From the NCBI GenBank assembly GCA_006212015.1, contig SDAY01000003.1, positions 1 through 64,000 of the forward strand: DNA of 64,000 nt, in the 5' to 3' direction. Shown piece after piece: positions 56,768-64,000 of the stretch. This DNA is from Halothiobacillaceae bacterium (GTDB lineage: Bacteria; Pseudomonadota; Gammaproteobacteria; Halothiobacillales; Halothiobacillaceae). A program made the position numbers and the translations under genes. Each line of letters opens with the position of its first letter. The first letter of the stretch is position 1. The notes beneath the pieces were generated by a model. That model saw only the letters and a list, made by a program, of their open reading frames with translations. It ran no database searches and was not told the DNA's origin.

Positions 56768-58663
56768 ATGAGAATCGCCCTCGCCCAACTCAACCTCACC
56801 GTCGGCGACATCGAAGGCAACGCCGCCAGGGTCATCGACTGGACCCGCCAGGCCGTCGATCGCTTCCAGGCCGACCTGATCGTCTTTCCCGAACTGACCC
56901 TCAGCGGCTATCCGCCGGAGGACCTGGTCAAGCGCGCCGACTTCATGGCCGCGTGTGATGCCGCCGTGCAGCGCCTGCTGCGTGAACTGCCGCAGGGCAT
57001 CGGCGTGGTCATCGGCCTGCCGGAAAACATCGACGGCAAGCGCTACAACAGCGCCATCGTCCTGCGCGACGGCGAGATCGTCGCCCGCTACCACAAGCAT
57101 CGACTGCCCAACTACGGCGTGTTCGACGAACTGCGCTACTTCAGCCCCGGCGCCGAGGCTTGCGTCTTTGAATGGTCCGGTAGGCCTGGCAACGCCAAGG
57201 ACTCGCCGAAAGGCCCGTCCTCCGTCATTGCGAGCGAAGCGAAGCCATCCAACGCGCCCGCAGGGCCATGCGCCCCTGGCTCGCCACGACCCTCTGGGCC
57301 TCGCTATGACGAGATGCATCGGCCGAGTAGCCCGGATGAAGCCTTGGCGGAATCCGGGACGGGCGCCCCCGGACTACACGCCCTGGCGCTGACCCTCTGC
57401 GAGGACATCTGGCACCCCGCGCCCATCGCCCAGGCCCGGGCCGCCGGCGCGCGCCTGATCCTCAACCTCAACGCCTCGCCCTACCAGCACGACAAGCCCG
57501 GCCTCCGCGAACAGACCCTGCGCGCCCGCGCGGCGGAGACCGGCCTGCCCATCGTCTACGTCAACCTCATGGGCGGCCAGGACGAACTGGTGTTCGACGG
57601 CGGCTCCATGGTCATGGATGCGAAAGGCGAGGTGGTCCACCGCCTGCCCATGTTCGAGGAGGCCTTGGGCTGCGTCGAGCTTGCCCCTCTTGAGGGGGAG
57701 GCGGCCTTTTCTCCCCTCTCCCTTGAGGGGAGAGGGGTTGGGGGAGAGGGTGCAGGGCGCCAAGCGGAGGCGCCGGGGTTCTCGATACGCCCCATCGACG
57801 CCATCCGCGCCGAACCGCTGGACGAGACCGCCGCCATCTACCGCGCCCTCGTCCTCGCCATCCGCGACTATGCCCACAAGAACGGCTTCAGGGGCGCACT
57901 GCTGGGGCTCTCGGGGGGCATCGACTCGGCCCTCACCCTGGCGCTCGCGGTCGACGCGCTGGGCGCGGACCAGGTCGAGGCCGTCATGCTGCCCAGCCGC
58001 TACACCGCCGACATCAGCCAGACGGATGCCGCCGCCGAGGCGCAGGCGCTGGGCGTGACCTACCACGTCGTGCCCATCGAGCCCGCGTTCACCGCCTTCC
58101 AGCAGATGCTCGCCCCCCTGCTGCATGGCCCGACCGAAGGCGCCACCGACGAGAACCTGCAGGCCCGCTCGCGCGGCGTGATCCTGATGGGCCTCTCCAA
58201 CGCCACCGGCAAGCTCCTGCTCACCACCGGCAACAAGAGCGAGATGGCGGTCGGCTACGCCACCCTCTACGGCGACATGGCCGGCGGCTTCGCGCCGCTC
58301 AAGGACGTGCCGAAGATGCGGGTCTACCGCCTCGCCAACTACCGCAACACCCTCTCGCCGGTCATCCCCGAACGGGTCATCACCCGCCCCCCCTCCGCCG
58401 AACTGCGCCCCGACCAGAAGGACGAGGACAGCCTGCCGCCCTACCCGGTGCTGGACGCCATCCTCGAGGCCTACATCGAGCGCATGGAAGGCATCCCCGA
58501 GATCGTCGCCAAAGGCTTCGACGAGGCCACCGTGCGCCGCATCGTCCGCATGGTCGACCTCGCCGAATACAAGCGCCGCCAGGCCCCGCCCGGCGCCAAG
58601 GTCACCTCCCGCGCCTTCGGCCGCGAACGCCGCTTCCCGATCACCAACGGGTTTCGGCGCTGA
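56768..58663 (+). CDS. nadE: Glutamine-dependent NAD+ synthetase NadE with in-frame repeat insertions
   Basis: 631 residues against about 540 usual for this two-domain form. N-terminal nitrilase-type glutaminase: catalytic E42 (FPELTLSGY), K110 (YHKHRLPNYGVFDE) and C211 (TLCEDIWHP), all present. C-terminal ammonia-dependent NAD synthetase with the ATP motif SGGIDS (382-387) and YATLYGDMAGGFAPLKDV. Residues about 137-203 and 306-333 have no counterpart in the fold and are encoded by palindromic repeats (see separate entries); they fall between K110 and C211 and in the interdomain linker. ATG 56768 follows GGAAGGTGTCGCC; an earlier in-frame ATG lies in the upstream repeat. Whether the enlarged enzyme is fully active is not known from sequence. 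Confidence 0.93.
   Translation: MRIALAQLNLTVGDIEGNAARVIDWTRQAVDRFQADLIVFPELTLSGYPPEDLVKRADFMAACDAAVQRLLRELPQGIGVVIGLPENIDGKRYNSAIVLRDGEIVARYHKHRLPNYGVFDELRYFSPGAEACVFEWSGRPGNAKDSPKGPSSVIASEAKPSNAPAGPCAPGSPRPSGPRYDEMHRPSSPDEALAESGTGAPGLHALALTLCEDIWHPAPIAQARAAGARLILNLNASPYQHDKPGLREQTLRARAAETGLPIVYVNLMGGQDELVFDGGSMVMDAKGEVVHRLPMFEEALGCVELAPLEGEAAFSPLSLEGRGVGGEGAGRQAEAPGFSIRPIDAIRAEPLDETAAIYRALVLAIRDYAHKNGFRGALLGLSGGIDSALTLALAVDALGADQVEAVMLPSRYTADISQTDAAAEAQALGVTYHVVPIEPAFTAFQQMLAPLLHGPTEGATDENLQARSRGVILMGLSNATGKLLLTTGNKSEMAVGYATLYGDMAGGFAPLKDVPKMRVYRLANYRNTLSPVIPERVITRPPSAELRPDQKDEDSLPPYPVLDAILEAYIERMEGIPEIVAKGFDEATVRRIVRMVDLAEYKRRQAPPGAKVTSRAFGRERRFPITNGFRR
57223..57311. repeat. Palindromic repeat A inside nadE
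   Basis: CGTCATTGCGAGCGAAGCGA at the left and CCTCGCTATGACG at the right are imperfect inverted repeats (the outer 13 bases pair with two mismatches), the same family as inside the element at 51216. It is translated in frame within nadE as SVIASEAKPSNAPAG and onward. Confidence 0.8.
57327..57377. repeat. Palindromic repeat B inside nadE
   Basis: GTAGCCCGGATGAAGCC at the left and CCGGACTAC at the right are inverted ends with one mismatch; the interior GCGGAATCCGGGACGGG is typical of a repeat widely dispersed in proteobacterial genomes. It is read in frame as part of the same insertion as repeat A. Confidence 0.75.
57684..57758. repeat. Palindromic repeat C inside nadE (interdomain linker)
   Basis: The CTCCCCTCTCCCTTGAGGGG core followed by AGAGGGGTTGGGGGAGAGGG is a purine/pyrimidine palindrome of a kind common as dispersed repeats in gammaproteobacteria. 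A smaller inverted pair CCCCTCTTGAGGGG precedes it at 57684. It encodes the linker peptide around SPLSLEGRGVGGEG, with no stop codon in the frame used. Confidence 0.75.
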
Positions 58664-58702
58664 CTCCTGCCAGAAGCGTCCTCGTGCTCTACGCTTAAGA
58701 GC

Positions 58703-60304
58703 ATGAAGGCGCTTTCACGTCACTCAATCCAGCTTCCAGGCAGCACCTCGGCGAGAGTATTGCTGGGCGTGGGTATCGCGCATTTCCTGTTTATCCTGTG
58801 GTTGGGCCTGACCCGCCATTGGGGTTACCTGACCAGCGCGAATGACCTGGGCGTCTATGACCAGGCCATTTGGGGCATCCTGCATGGCGCCCCCTTCCTC
58901 AATACCGCCACGGACTTCGCCCAGCCCATCAGCCGCCTGGCGATCCATTTCGATCCCATCCTGGCCCTCTTCGCGCCCTTCTATGCAATCTATCCAGCCG
59001 CCGAGTGGCTAATCCTTGCCCAGGCCCTGGCCATTTCCATCACGGCATGGCCCCTCTACCTGCTGGGCATCAGGGTGATGCGATCCGAGAGCGCGGCCCT
59101 GCTCTGGGCCTTGGTCTATCTCTTCAATCCCTTCGTCATCAGCGCGGCAGCATGGGACTTTCAGACCGTCTCGCTGGCCGCGCCGCTGATGGCCCTGGCC
59201 ATGCTGGCCATCGAATCCAGGAATGCGCGGCTGCTGTTGGCGAGCTGCTTCATGCTGCTCATGATCCGTGAGCATTACGGGATTGCCTTGGTGGGGTTCG
59301 GGGTGCTGTGGTGGCTGCGTCAACGCACCTTGCGTCCCGCCCTGCTTGCGGCGGGTATGGGGCTGGGAGGGTTTGTGCTGGTGCTCGGCGTCATCATGAC
59401 CGCCCTCTCGCCCACGGGTGGGCACGTGATGATGAGCCAGGAACTTGGCCAGCTCAGTCGATATGGATGGCTTGGGAACTCCTTGCCTGAGGTGTTGACA
59501 ACGCTGTTGCTCCACCCCGTGGATGTCATGCGCACGGTATGCCTCGAGATGGGGGGCGCGGACTACCTGCTTCTTCTCCTCGGCCCCTTGTTGTTCATGC
59601 CGCTGGTCGGGGTTGAGATGCTTCTCCCGGCGCTGGCGGATCTCGCGGTGAACCTGCTTTCGCACAACCGCATGCCGCGCAGCATATTCGCCTACCATTC
59701 GATCGCGATCATCCCCCTTCTCATGGCCGCCGGGATGCTTGGGGCGGCGCGCATTGCCAGACTCAGTCGTTATTTATCGCTGGGAATCGGTGTGTTGGTT
59801 TTAGGGTCATCCTTGCCCATGACCTACATGGCCTTGCCCATGGCCCTGCCGGGTGCGGCAAATATCTGGCACCCCCTGGAGCGACCGCTGTGGCCCGATC
59901 CGTCCCTGGCGGAAATCAGGACGCTTCTGCCGCCCGACGCGAGCGTGTCGGCCCAAGCCCATGTGGCGCCCCATTTCATGCATCGATCCAGCATCAGGGC
60001 ATTTCCACATGGCGTGGGAGAGGCCGATTGCGTGGTGCTGAGGCTCGCCAGCCCCACAAGCAATAGGGGGGGCGATCCGGGGGAAATTGGCAGCTTGGCC
60101 CATCACCTGAAAATGCCGCCTTCGGTCTATCTCGACGAGGTGCGCGATCTGGTCATGTCTGGGAACTACGGACTCAAGTACTGGAATGCCCCTTGGCTGG
60201 TGCTCTGCAAGGGGCTGGATCTCCCGGCGGAGGAGGCAGACATGATCTTGGTGCGAACGCGGATGCTTGAGCGGACATGGCGGCCGCCTCATGCAGATCA
60301 ATAA
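58703..60304 (+). CDS. DUF2079 membrane protein
   Basis: 533 residues, with about ten membrane segments in the first ~390 residues and a soluble C-terminal part. The region DLGVYDQAIWGILHGAPFLNT with the later HFDPILALFAPFYAIYP is the DUF2079 signature; members resemble GT-C-type membrane glycosyltransferases but have no proven function. It starts 39 bases after nadE and precedes the methyltransferase by 17 bases. Lower GC and more AT-ending codons than the preceding genes. Confidence 0.85.
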   Translation: MKALSRHSIQLPGSTSARVLLGVGIAHFLFILWLGLTRHWGYLTSANDLGVYDQAIWGILHGAPFLNTATDFAQPISRLAIHFDPILALFAPFYAIYPAAEWLILAQALAISITAWPLYLLGIRVMRSESAALLWALVYLFNPFVISAAAWDFQTVSLAAPLMALAMLAIESRNARLLLASCFMLLMIREHYGIALVGFGVLWWLRQRTLRPALLAAGMGLGGFVLVLGVIMTALSPTGGHVMMSQELGQLSRYGWLGNSLPEVLTTLLLHPVDVMRTVCLEMGGADYLLLLLGPLLFMPLVGVEMLLPALADLAVNLLSHNRMPRSIFAYHSIAIIPLLMAAGMLGAARIARLSRYLSLGIGVLVLGSSLPMTYMALPMALPGAANIWHPLERPLWPDPSLAEIRTLLPPDASVSAQAHVAPHFMHRSSIRAFPHGVGEADCVVLRLASPTSNRGGDPGEIGSLAHHLKMPPSVYLDEVRDLVMSGNYGLKYWNAPWLVLCKGLDLPAEEADMILVRTRMLERTWRPPHADQ

Positions 60305-60321
60305 AGACGAGGAACCTGTCC

Positions 60322-61053
60322 ATGAACCCTGATATTTACACCCGAATGGCCGAGATCGAGGGCGATCATTGGTGGTTCCGTGCCCGGCGCGAGATCGTGG
60401 CCTCGCTCATCAAGGGACTTCACCTTCCACCAAGGGCAAGGGTGCTCGATGCGGGAAGCGGCACGGGAGGCAATCTTTCCATGCTCGGTGGGTTCGGCGA
60501 GGTTGTAGGCATGGAGCTGGATGAGGGGGCGCGCGCCTTGGCCGCCAGAAAGACGGGGGCGCCCGTGCTGGCAGGACGCCTGCCCGACCAGCTGCCCTTT
60601 CCCGAGGGCAGTTTTGATCTCATCACCCTGCTTGATGTCCTTGAGCATGTGGAAGAAGACCAGCAGACGCTCGTCAAACTTGCAGGGCTGCTCCAGCCGG
60701 ACGGCCATCTTCTTCTGACCGTGCCGGCCTTCCCGTTCCTGTGGAGTGATCACGATGTCGTGCATAGGCACTACCGTCGTTACCGCCTCCGGGCGCTGGT
60801 GAACAGGGTGGAGGCGGCGGGGCTGCGGGTCACCTATGCCAGTTATTACAATACCTTCCTGTTTCCGCTCATTGCAGCAATCCGGCTGATGGAGAAGGCG
60901 GCGGGCATGAAGGGCGGGCATGACCTTGCCGTTCCGTCGCCCTGGCTGAACCGGTTGCTTGGCTGGATCTTTGCCAGCGAGCGGAGGTGGTTGGGGCGTG
61001 TCGTCTTCCCCTTCGGGGTTTCCATCGTGCTCCTGGCGAGGCGCCCATCATGA
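60322..61053 (+). CDS. Class I SAM-dependent methyltransferase
   Basis: 243 residues with motif I VLDAGSGTGGNLSML (about 38-52), the acidic MELDEG that binds the ribose, and LLDVLEHVEEDQQTL. The C-terminal part has HDVVHRHYRRYRLRALV and a hydrophobic stretch, seen in membrane-associated sugar- or lipid-linked methyltransferases next to glycosyltransferases. ATG 60322 follows GAGGAACCTGTCC. It overlaps gtrA by 4 bases. Substrate unknown. Confidence 0.85.
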   Translation: MNPDIYTRMAEIEGDHWWFRARREIVASLIKGLHLPPRARVLDAGSGTGGNLSMLGGFGEVVGMELDEGARALAARKTGAPVLAGRLPDQLPFPEGSFDLITLLDVLEHVEEDQQTLVKLAGLLQPDGHLLLTVPAFPFLWSDHDVVHRHYRRYRLRALVNRVEAAGLRVTYASYYNTFLFPLIAAIRLMEKAAGMKGGHDLAVPSPWLNRLLGWIFASERRWLGRVVFPFGVSIVLLARRPS

Positions 61054-61442
61054 TGTTGATCCAGTTCATCAAGTTCGGCATCGCGGGACTGGCGGCAACC
61101 CTCATCCATGTGCTCATGGTGTTCATCCTGGTCGAAATGGCGGGCTGGAGTCCGGTCCTGGCCACCTTCCCCGCGTTTCTCTTCGCCTTGGCGGGCTCCT
61201 ATCTTATAAATCACCGCTGGACGTTTGCCGCAATGGGGGAGCATGGTCGCCATTTTCCGCGTTATGCCGTCATTGCAATGATGGGTCTGGGTTTGAACCT
61301 GTTGCTCATGGCCTTGGCTGTGAATGTGTTGCATCTGGGGTACGCATGGGGGCTTGCCTTGGTGCTCATGGTCGTTCCGTTGGCGGGCTTCCTGCTCCAG
61401 CGCAATTGGTCCTTCACCCCGGGCGACGCGGAGGCGAGATGA
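61050..61442 (+). CDS. GtrA family membrane protein (polyprenyl-phosphate-sugar flippase type)
   Basis: 130 residues with four membrane segments: FIKFGIAGLAATLIHVLMVF, then an NHRWTF motif after the second (SYLINHRWTFA), and a C-terminal LLQRNWSF motif, the twin signatures of GtrA. GtrA proteins are believed to flip undecaprenyl-phosphate-linked sugars. ATG 61050 overlaps the methyltransferase stop and its stop overlaps the GT2 start, a tight three-gene unit. Confidence 0.9.
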   Translation: MMLIQFIKFGIAGLAATLIHVLMVFILVEMAGWSPVLATFPAFLFALAGSYLINHRWTFAAMGEHGRHFPRYAVIAMMGLGLNLLLMALAVNVLHLGYAWGLALVLMVVPLAGFLLQRNWSFTPGDAEAR

Positions 61443-62398
61443 CGATGTCAACGACGCTGACCATCCTGGTGCCGGTCTTCAACGAGGCCGAGACGCTCCC
61501 CGCCTTTCACCGGCGTCTTGCGACCGTGCTGGACGGGCTCGATCTTGCCGCCGACATACTCTATGTCGACGATGGCAGCACCGATGCCAGTCGGGCGGCG
61601 ATCGCCGCCCTGCGTGAGCAAGATGCCCGCGTCGGCCTGCTTGCCCTGTCGCGCAATTTCGGCAAGGAGATCGCCATGGCCGCGGGGCTTGATCATGCGA
61701 AAGGCGATGCCGTGGTCATCATCGACGCGGACCTTCAGGACCCGCCCGAGCTCATCCCCCAGCTGGTGGCGAAATGGCACGAAGGCTATGACGTGGTCTA
61801 TGCCACGCGCACGGATCGCGACGGGGAGTCCTGGCTGAAGAAGGCGACGGCGCATGCCTTCTACCGCGTGATCCACCATGCGGCCACCTTCGAGATCCCG
61901 CGCGACACCGGGGATTTTCGCCTGCTCAGTCGCCGCGCGGTCGAAGCCCTGCGCCGCCTGCCGGAACAGCATCGCTTCATGAAGGGGCTGTTCACCTGGA
62001 TCGGCTTCCGCCAGACCGGCATCCCCTATCACCGCGAGCCGCGCCATGCCGGCCAGACCAAGTGGAACTACTGGCGGCTGTGGAACTTCGCCCTGGAGGG
62101 CATCACATCCTTCACCACGGCCCCCCTGCGCCTGGCGACCTATCTGGGTTTTCTGATTGCGCTGCTCGCCTTCGCCTATGGCCTTTGGATCGTGCTCGGT
62201 ACGCTCCTGCACGGCAATCCGGTGGCCGGTTACCCCTCCCTGATGGCGGTGGTGCTGTTCCTCGGCGGCATCCAGTTGCTCTTCATCGGCATCCTCGGCG
62301 AATACATCGGCCGCATGTTCGACGAGAGCAAGCGTCGCCCGCTGTACCTGATCGACGCCTACCAACCCTCAGTCTTGACCCGGAGCGAGAGCACATGA
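61439..62398 (+). CDS. GT2 glycosyltransferase, GtrB/DPM-like (undecaprenyl-phosphate glycosyltransferase)
   Basis: 319 residues. GT-A domain with VPVFNEAETL, DDGSTD (44-49) and DADLQDPPE (96-104); GDFRLLSRRAVEALRRLPE and HRFMKGLFTWIGF are typical of GtrB/YfdH proteins. Two C-terminal membrane segments follow (about 235-256 and 270-292, AVVLFLGGIQLLFIGILGEYIGR). These enzymes load a sugar onto undecaprenyl phosphate at the inner face of the membrane for flipping by GtrA. Overlaps gtrA and the next gene (4 bases each). Confidence 0.92.
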   Translation: MTMSTTLTILVPVFNEAETLPAFHRRLATVLDGLDLAADILYVDDGSTDASRAAIAALREQDARVGLLALSRNFGKEIAMAAGLDHAKGDAVVIIDADLQDPPELIPQLVAKWHEGYDVVYATRTDRDGESWLKKATAHAFYRVIHHAATFEIPRDTGDFRLLSRRAVEALRRLPEQHRFMKGLFTWIGFRQTGIPYHREPRHAGQTKWNYWRLWNFALEGITSFTTAPLRLATYLGFLIALLAFAYGLWIVLGTLLHGNPVAGYPSLMAVVLFLGGIQLLFIGILGEYIGRMFDESKRRPLYLIDAYQPSVLTRSEST

Positions 62399-63930
62399 CC
62401 CTCCATCGACTCGTCGCCTGGCTGACCCTGCCCAGGCTGGCCTTTGCCATCCTTTTTCTTGCCCTGCTGGTGACCCGTGACCTGTGGGATCCCGACTATT
62501 TCTGGCACCTCGCCACCGGGCAGTACATCGTCACGCATGGCGAGATCCCGCGTGCGGACATCTTCTCCTTCACCCATCCGGGCAAGCCCTGGGTCGCGCA
62601 TGAATGGCTTTTCCAGGCCATGCTCTACCTGATCCACGAAGGATTCGGCGACTGGGGCGTAAAGCTCATGACGGCCCTGTTGCCGATGACGGCGCTGTAT
62701 TTCGTCTACCGTGCGGCACGCATCGTCCAGCCCACGGGGTGGATGCCGGTCATCGGCTTGATGGTGATCATGATCCTGCTGAGCAGTTTCAGTACGCCGC
62801 GCCCGCAACTCGTCAGCTTTGTACTGTTTGCCTTTCATCTATTCCTGCTGTTCCGGGTCAAGTACGCCAAGGCCGATACGCGCATCCTCGGCTGGTTCGT
62901 GCCGTTCATGGCCCTGTGGGTGAACATGCATGGCGGATATGTCGCGGGCTTCGCCCTGGTGGGGCTGTTCGCCGCGACGGAGGCCATTCAGGCCTGGTAT
63001 CGCGGATGGACCGCCGAGGATGGGCGGGGGCTCAGGGTCCTGGCGTGGGTTCTGGTCGGCATGCTGCTCGCTTCGGCGCTCAACCCGGATCACGTCCGGC
63101 ACTGGCTTTATCCCTTCGAGGTCATGGGCATGGAGGCCTCGCGCAGCATGATCAGCGAGTGGGCGAGCCCCGACTTTCACTACCTGTCGGGCCAGCTCTT
63201 CCTGCTGCTGGTGTTCGGCTATTTCGCCCTGTCGGCCTGGCGGGTCTCCCGGCCGGATCTGACCGAACTTGCCATGCCGATGTTCTTCATCCTCATGAGT
63301 CTCGTCGCCGTTCGACACCAGCAGCTCGCCCTGCTGGCGTTGCTGCCCTTCATGGCCCGGGCCTGGTCACAACTGCCGTTCGAAACCCTGCGCATCCGCT
63401 TTGCGCGGCTGGAGGCCAGGTGGGCGGCGCGCAAGGGTCGGGAGATGGGCGGCCAGCTCGAGGGCGTCCTGAACCTGATCCTGCTGGGCGTGGTGCTGCT
63501 CATCGTGGTGGCCTATGCGCCGGTGCGTGAAGCCTCCTTCACCGAGCGCAGGGATGAACTGGCGCCCTTTGGTGCGGTCGAGTTCATCCAGCAGCATGGC
63601 TTGCGGGGGCGCATCTTCGGCACCTACCACTATGGCGGTTATCTGATTCACGCGCTCTACCCCGAGCAGAAGGTCTTCATCGATGGCCGCGCGGACATGT
63701 ATGGCGACGCCTTCCTCAAGGAACATGGCGATATCTACAGCGGCAAGGTCGGCTGGGACAAGGCCTTCGATCACTGGCAAATCGACATGGTGATGACCGA
63801 ACTGAACGCGCCCATTCATCAGTTGCTCCTGGTTCGCGGGGACTTCGTGCCGGTCTACGCAGACCAGCACAACGGCCTGCTTGTTCGCCGCGAGCTGGCG
63901 AAAGAAAAAAATCTTCCGATTCTTCCTTGA
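62395..63930 (+). CDS. Large polytopic membrane protein, GT-C-like
   Basis: 511 residues with about ten membrane segments in the first ~400 residues and a soluble tail (about 425-511). The first loop holds an acidic motif, D32-P-D34-YFWHLATGQYIVTHG, followed by FSFTHPGKPWVAHEWLFQ, which places conserved acidic residues where GT-C glycosyltransferases have their catalytic D-x-D/E. The tail contains GTYHYGGYLIHALYPEQKVFIDGRADMYG. Following GtrA and GtrB it is a candidate for the transferase that moves the flipped sugar to its acceptor. No name can be given. ATG 62395 overlaps the GT2 stop. Confidence 0.75.
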   Translation: MTLHRLVAWLTLPRLAFAILFLALLVTRDLWDPDYFWHLATGQYIVTHGEIPRADIFSFTHPGKPWVAHEWLFQAMLYLIHEGFGDWGVKLMTALLPMTALYFVYRAARIVQPTGWMPVIGLMVIMILLSSFSTPRPQLVSFVLFAFHLFLLFRVKYAKADTRILGWFVPFMALWVNMHGGYVAGFALVGLFAATEAIQAWYRGWTAEDGRGLRVLAWVLVGMLLASALNPDHVRHWLYPFEVMGMEASRSMISEWASPDFHYLSGQLFLLLVFGYFALSAWRVSRPDLTELAMPMFFILMSLVAVRHQQLALLALLPFMARAWSQLPFETLRIRFARLEARWAARKGREMGGQLEGVLNLILLGVVLLIVVAYAPVREASFTERRDELAPFGAVEFIQQHGLRGRIFGTYHYGGYLIHALYPEQKVFIDGRADMYGDAFLKEHGDIYSGKVGWDKAFDHWQIDMVMTELNAPIHQLLLVRGDFVPVYADQHNGLLVRRELAKEKNLPILP

Positions 63931-64000
63931 CGAACGATGGAGTGTCTCCTAAAAAAGAAGTACGAGGGATTGAAAGCCTGCCGGTTGGCAAGCCCCTCGG
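63931..64000. other. End of window, no gene seen
   Basis: After the stop at 63930 come 70 bases with no supported start or terminator. The locus may continue beyond the window. Confidence 0.5.

Overview
This is a GC-rich chromosomal window from a proteobacterium, most likely a gammaproteobacterium. The grounds are the tRNA-Thr/Tyr/Gly/Thr-tuf-tRNA-Trp-secE-nusG order, an S10-spc-alpha ribosomal cluster with gammaproteobacterial gene order and protein lengths, and RpoB/RpoC of gammaproteobacterial size with E. coli-like residue numbering at the RpoC active site. No genus can be named from the sequence alone. There is no prophage, CRISPR array or transposase. The only mobile-type DNA is a set of short palindromic or inverted-repeat elements.

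Layout. (1) 1-3.1 kb: the 3' end of a 5S rRNA with its terminator, then a minus-strand set for MurNAc recycling (amgK-murU) and an MgtC/DUF4010 membrane protein. (2) 3.3-9.2 kb: a persulfide dioxygenase-like metallo-beta-lactamase, a gap with no supported gene, then a tightly packed plus-strand operon (membrane protein-mpl-ubiX-LON domain-thioredoxin-AEC transporter) in which all five junctions are 4-base start/stop overlaps, followed by a SlyD-type isomerase. (3) 9.2-14.5 kb: a 133-bp inverted-repeat element, an M61 peptidase, convergent motA/motB stator genes, and birA-coaX. (4) 14.5-45.9 kb: one continuous block for translation and transcription: four tRNAs, tufB, tRNA-Trp, secE, nusG, rplKAJL, rpoBC, rpsLG, fusA, tufA, then rpsJ through rplQ including secY and rpoA. 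Embedded control sites include an L10 leader, an rplL-rpoB attenuator-like hairpin, a leader with promoter ahead of rplC, and promoters ahead of the tRNAs, rpsL and rpsM. rpmJ (L36) is missing from its usual place after secY. (5) 46-51 kb: rpsT (minus), priA, argS and a SPOR-domain protein. (6) 51-58.7 kb: a 132-bp inverted-repeat element, pilR-pilS-PP0621 (minus), sucCD and nadE. (7) 58.7-64 kb: a membrane glycosylation-type locus: DUF2079 protein, SAM methyltransferase, GtrA flippase, GtrB-like GT2 and a large GT-C-like membrane protein.

The most unusual feature is nadE. Its reading frame contains three copies of what look like dispersed palindromic repeats, in two insertions. These add roughly 90 residues while leaving the glutaminase triad and the SGGIDS motif intact. 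Copies of one of these repeats also lie between sucD and nadE and beside pilR. Other points to follow up are an 11-G tract in the first gene of the mpl operon, two tuf genes that appear identical except for the last three codons, and a hairpin leader ahead of rplC where an S10-operon (L4) control region could have moved.
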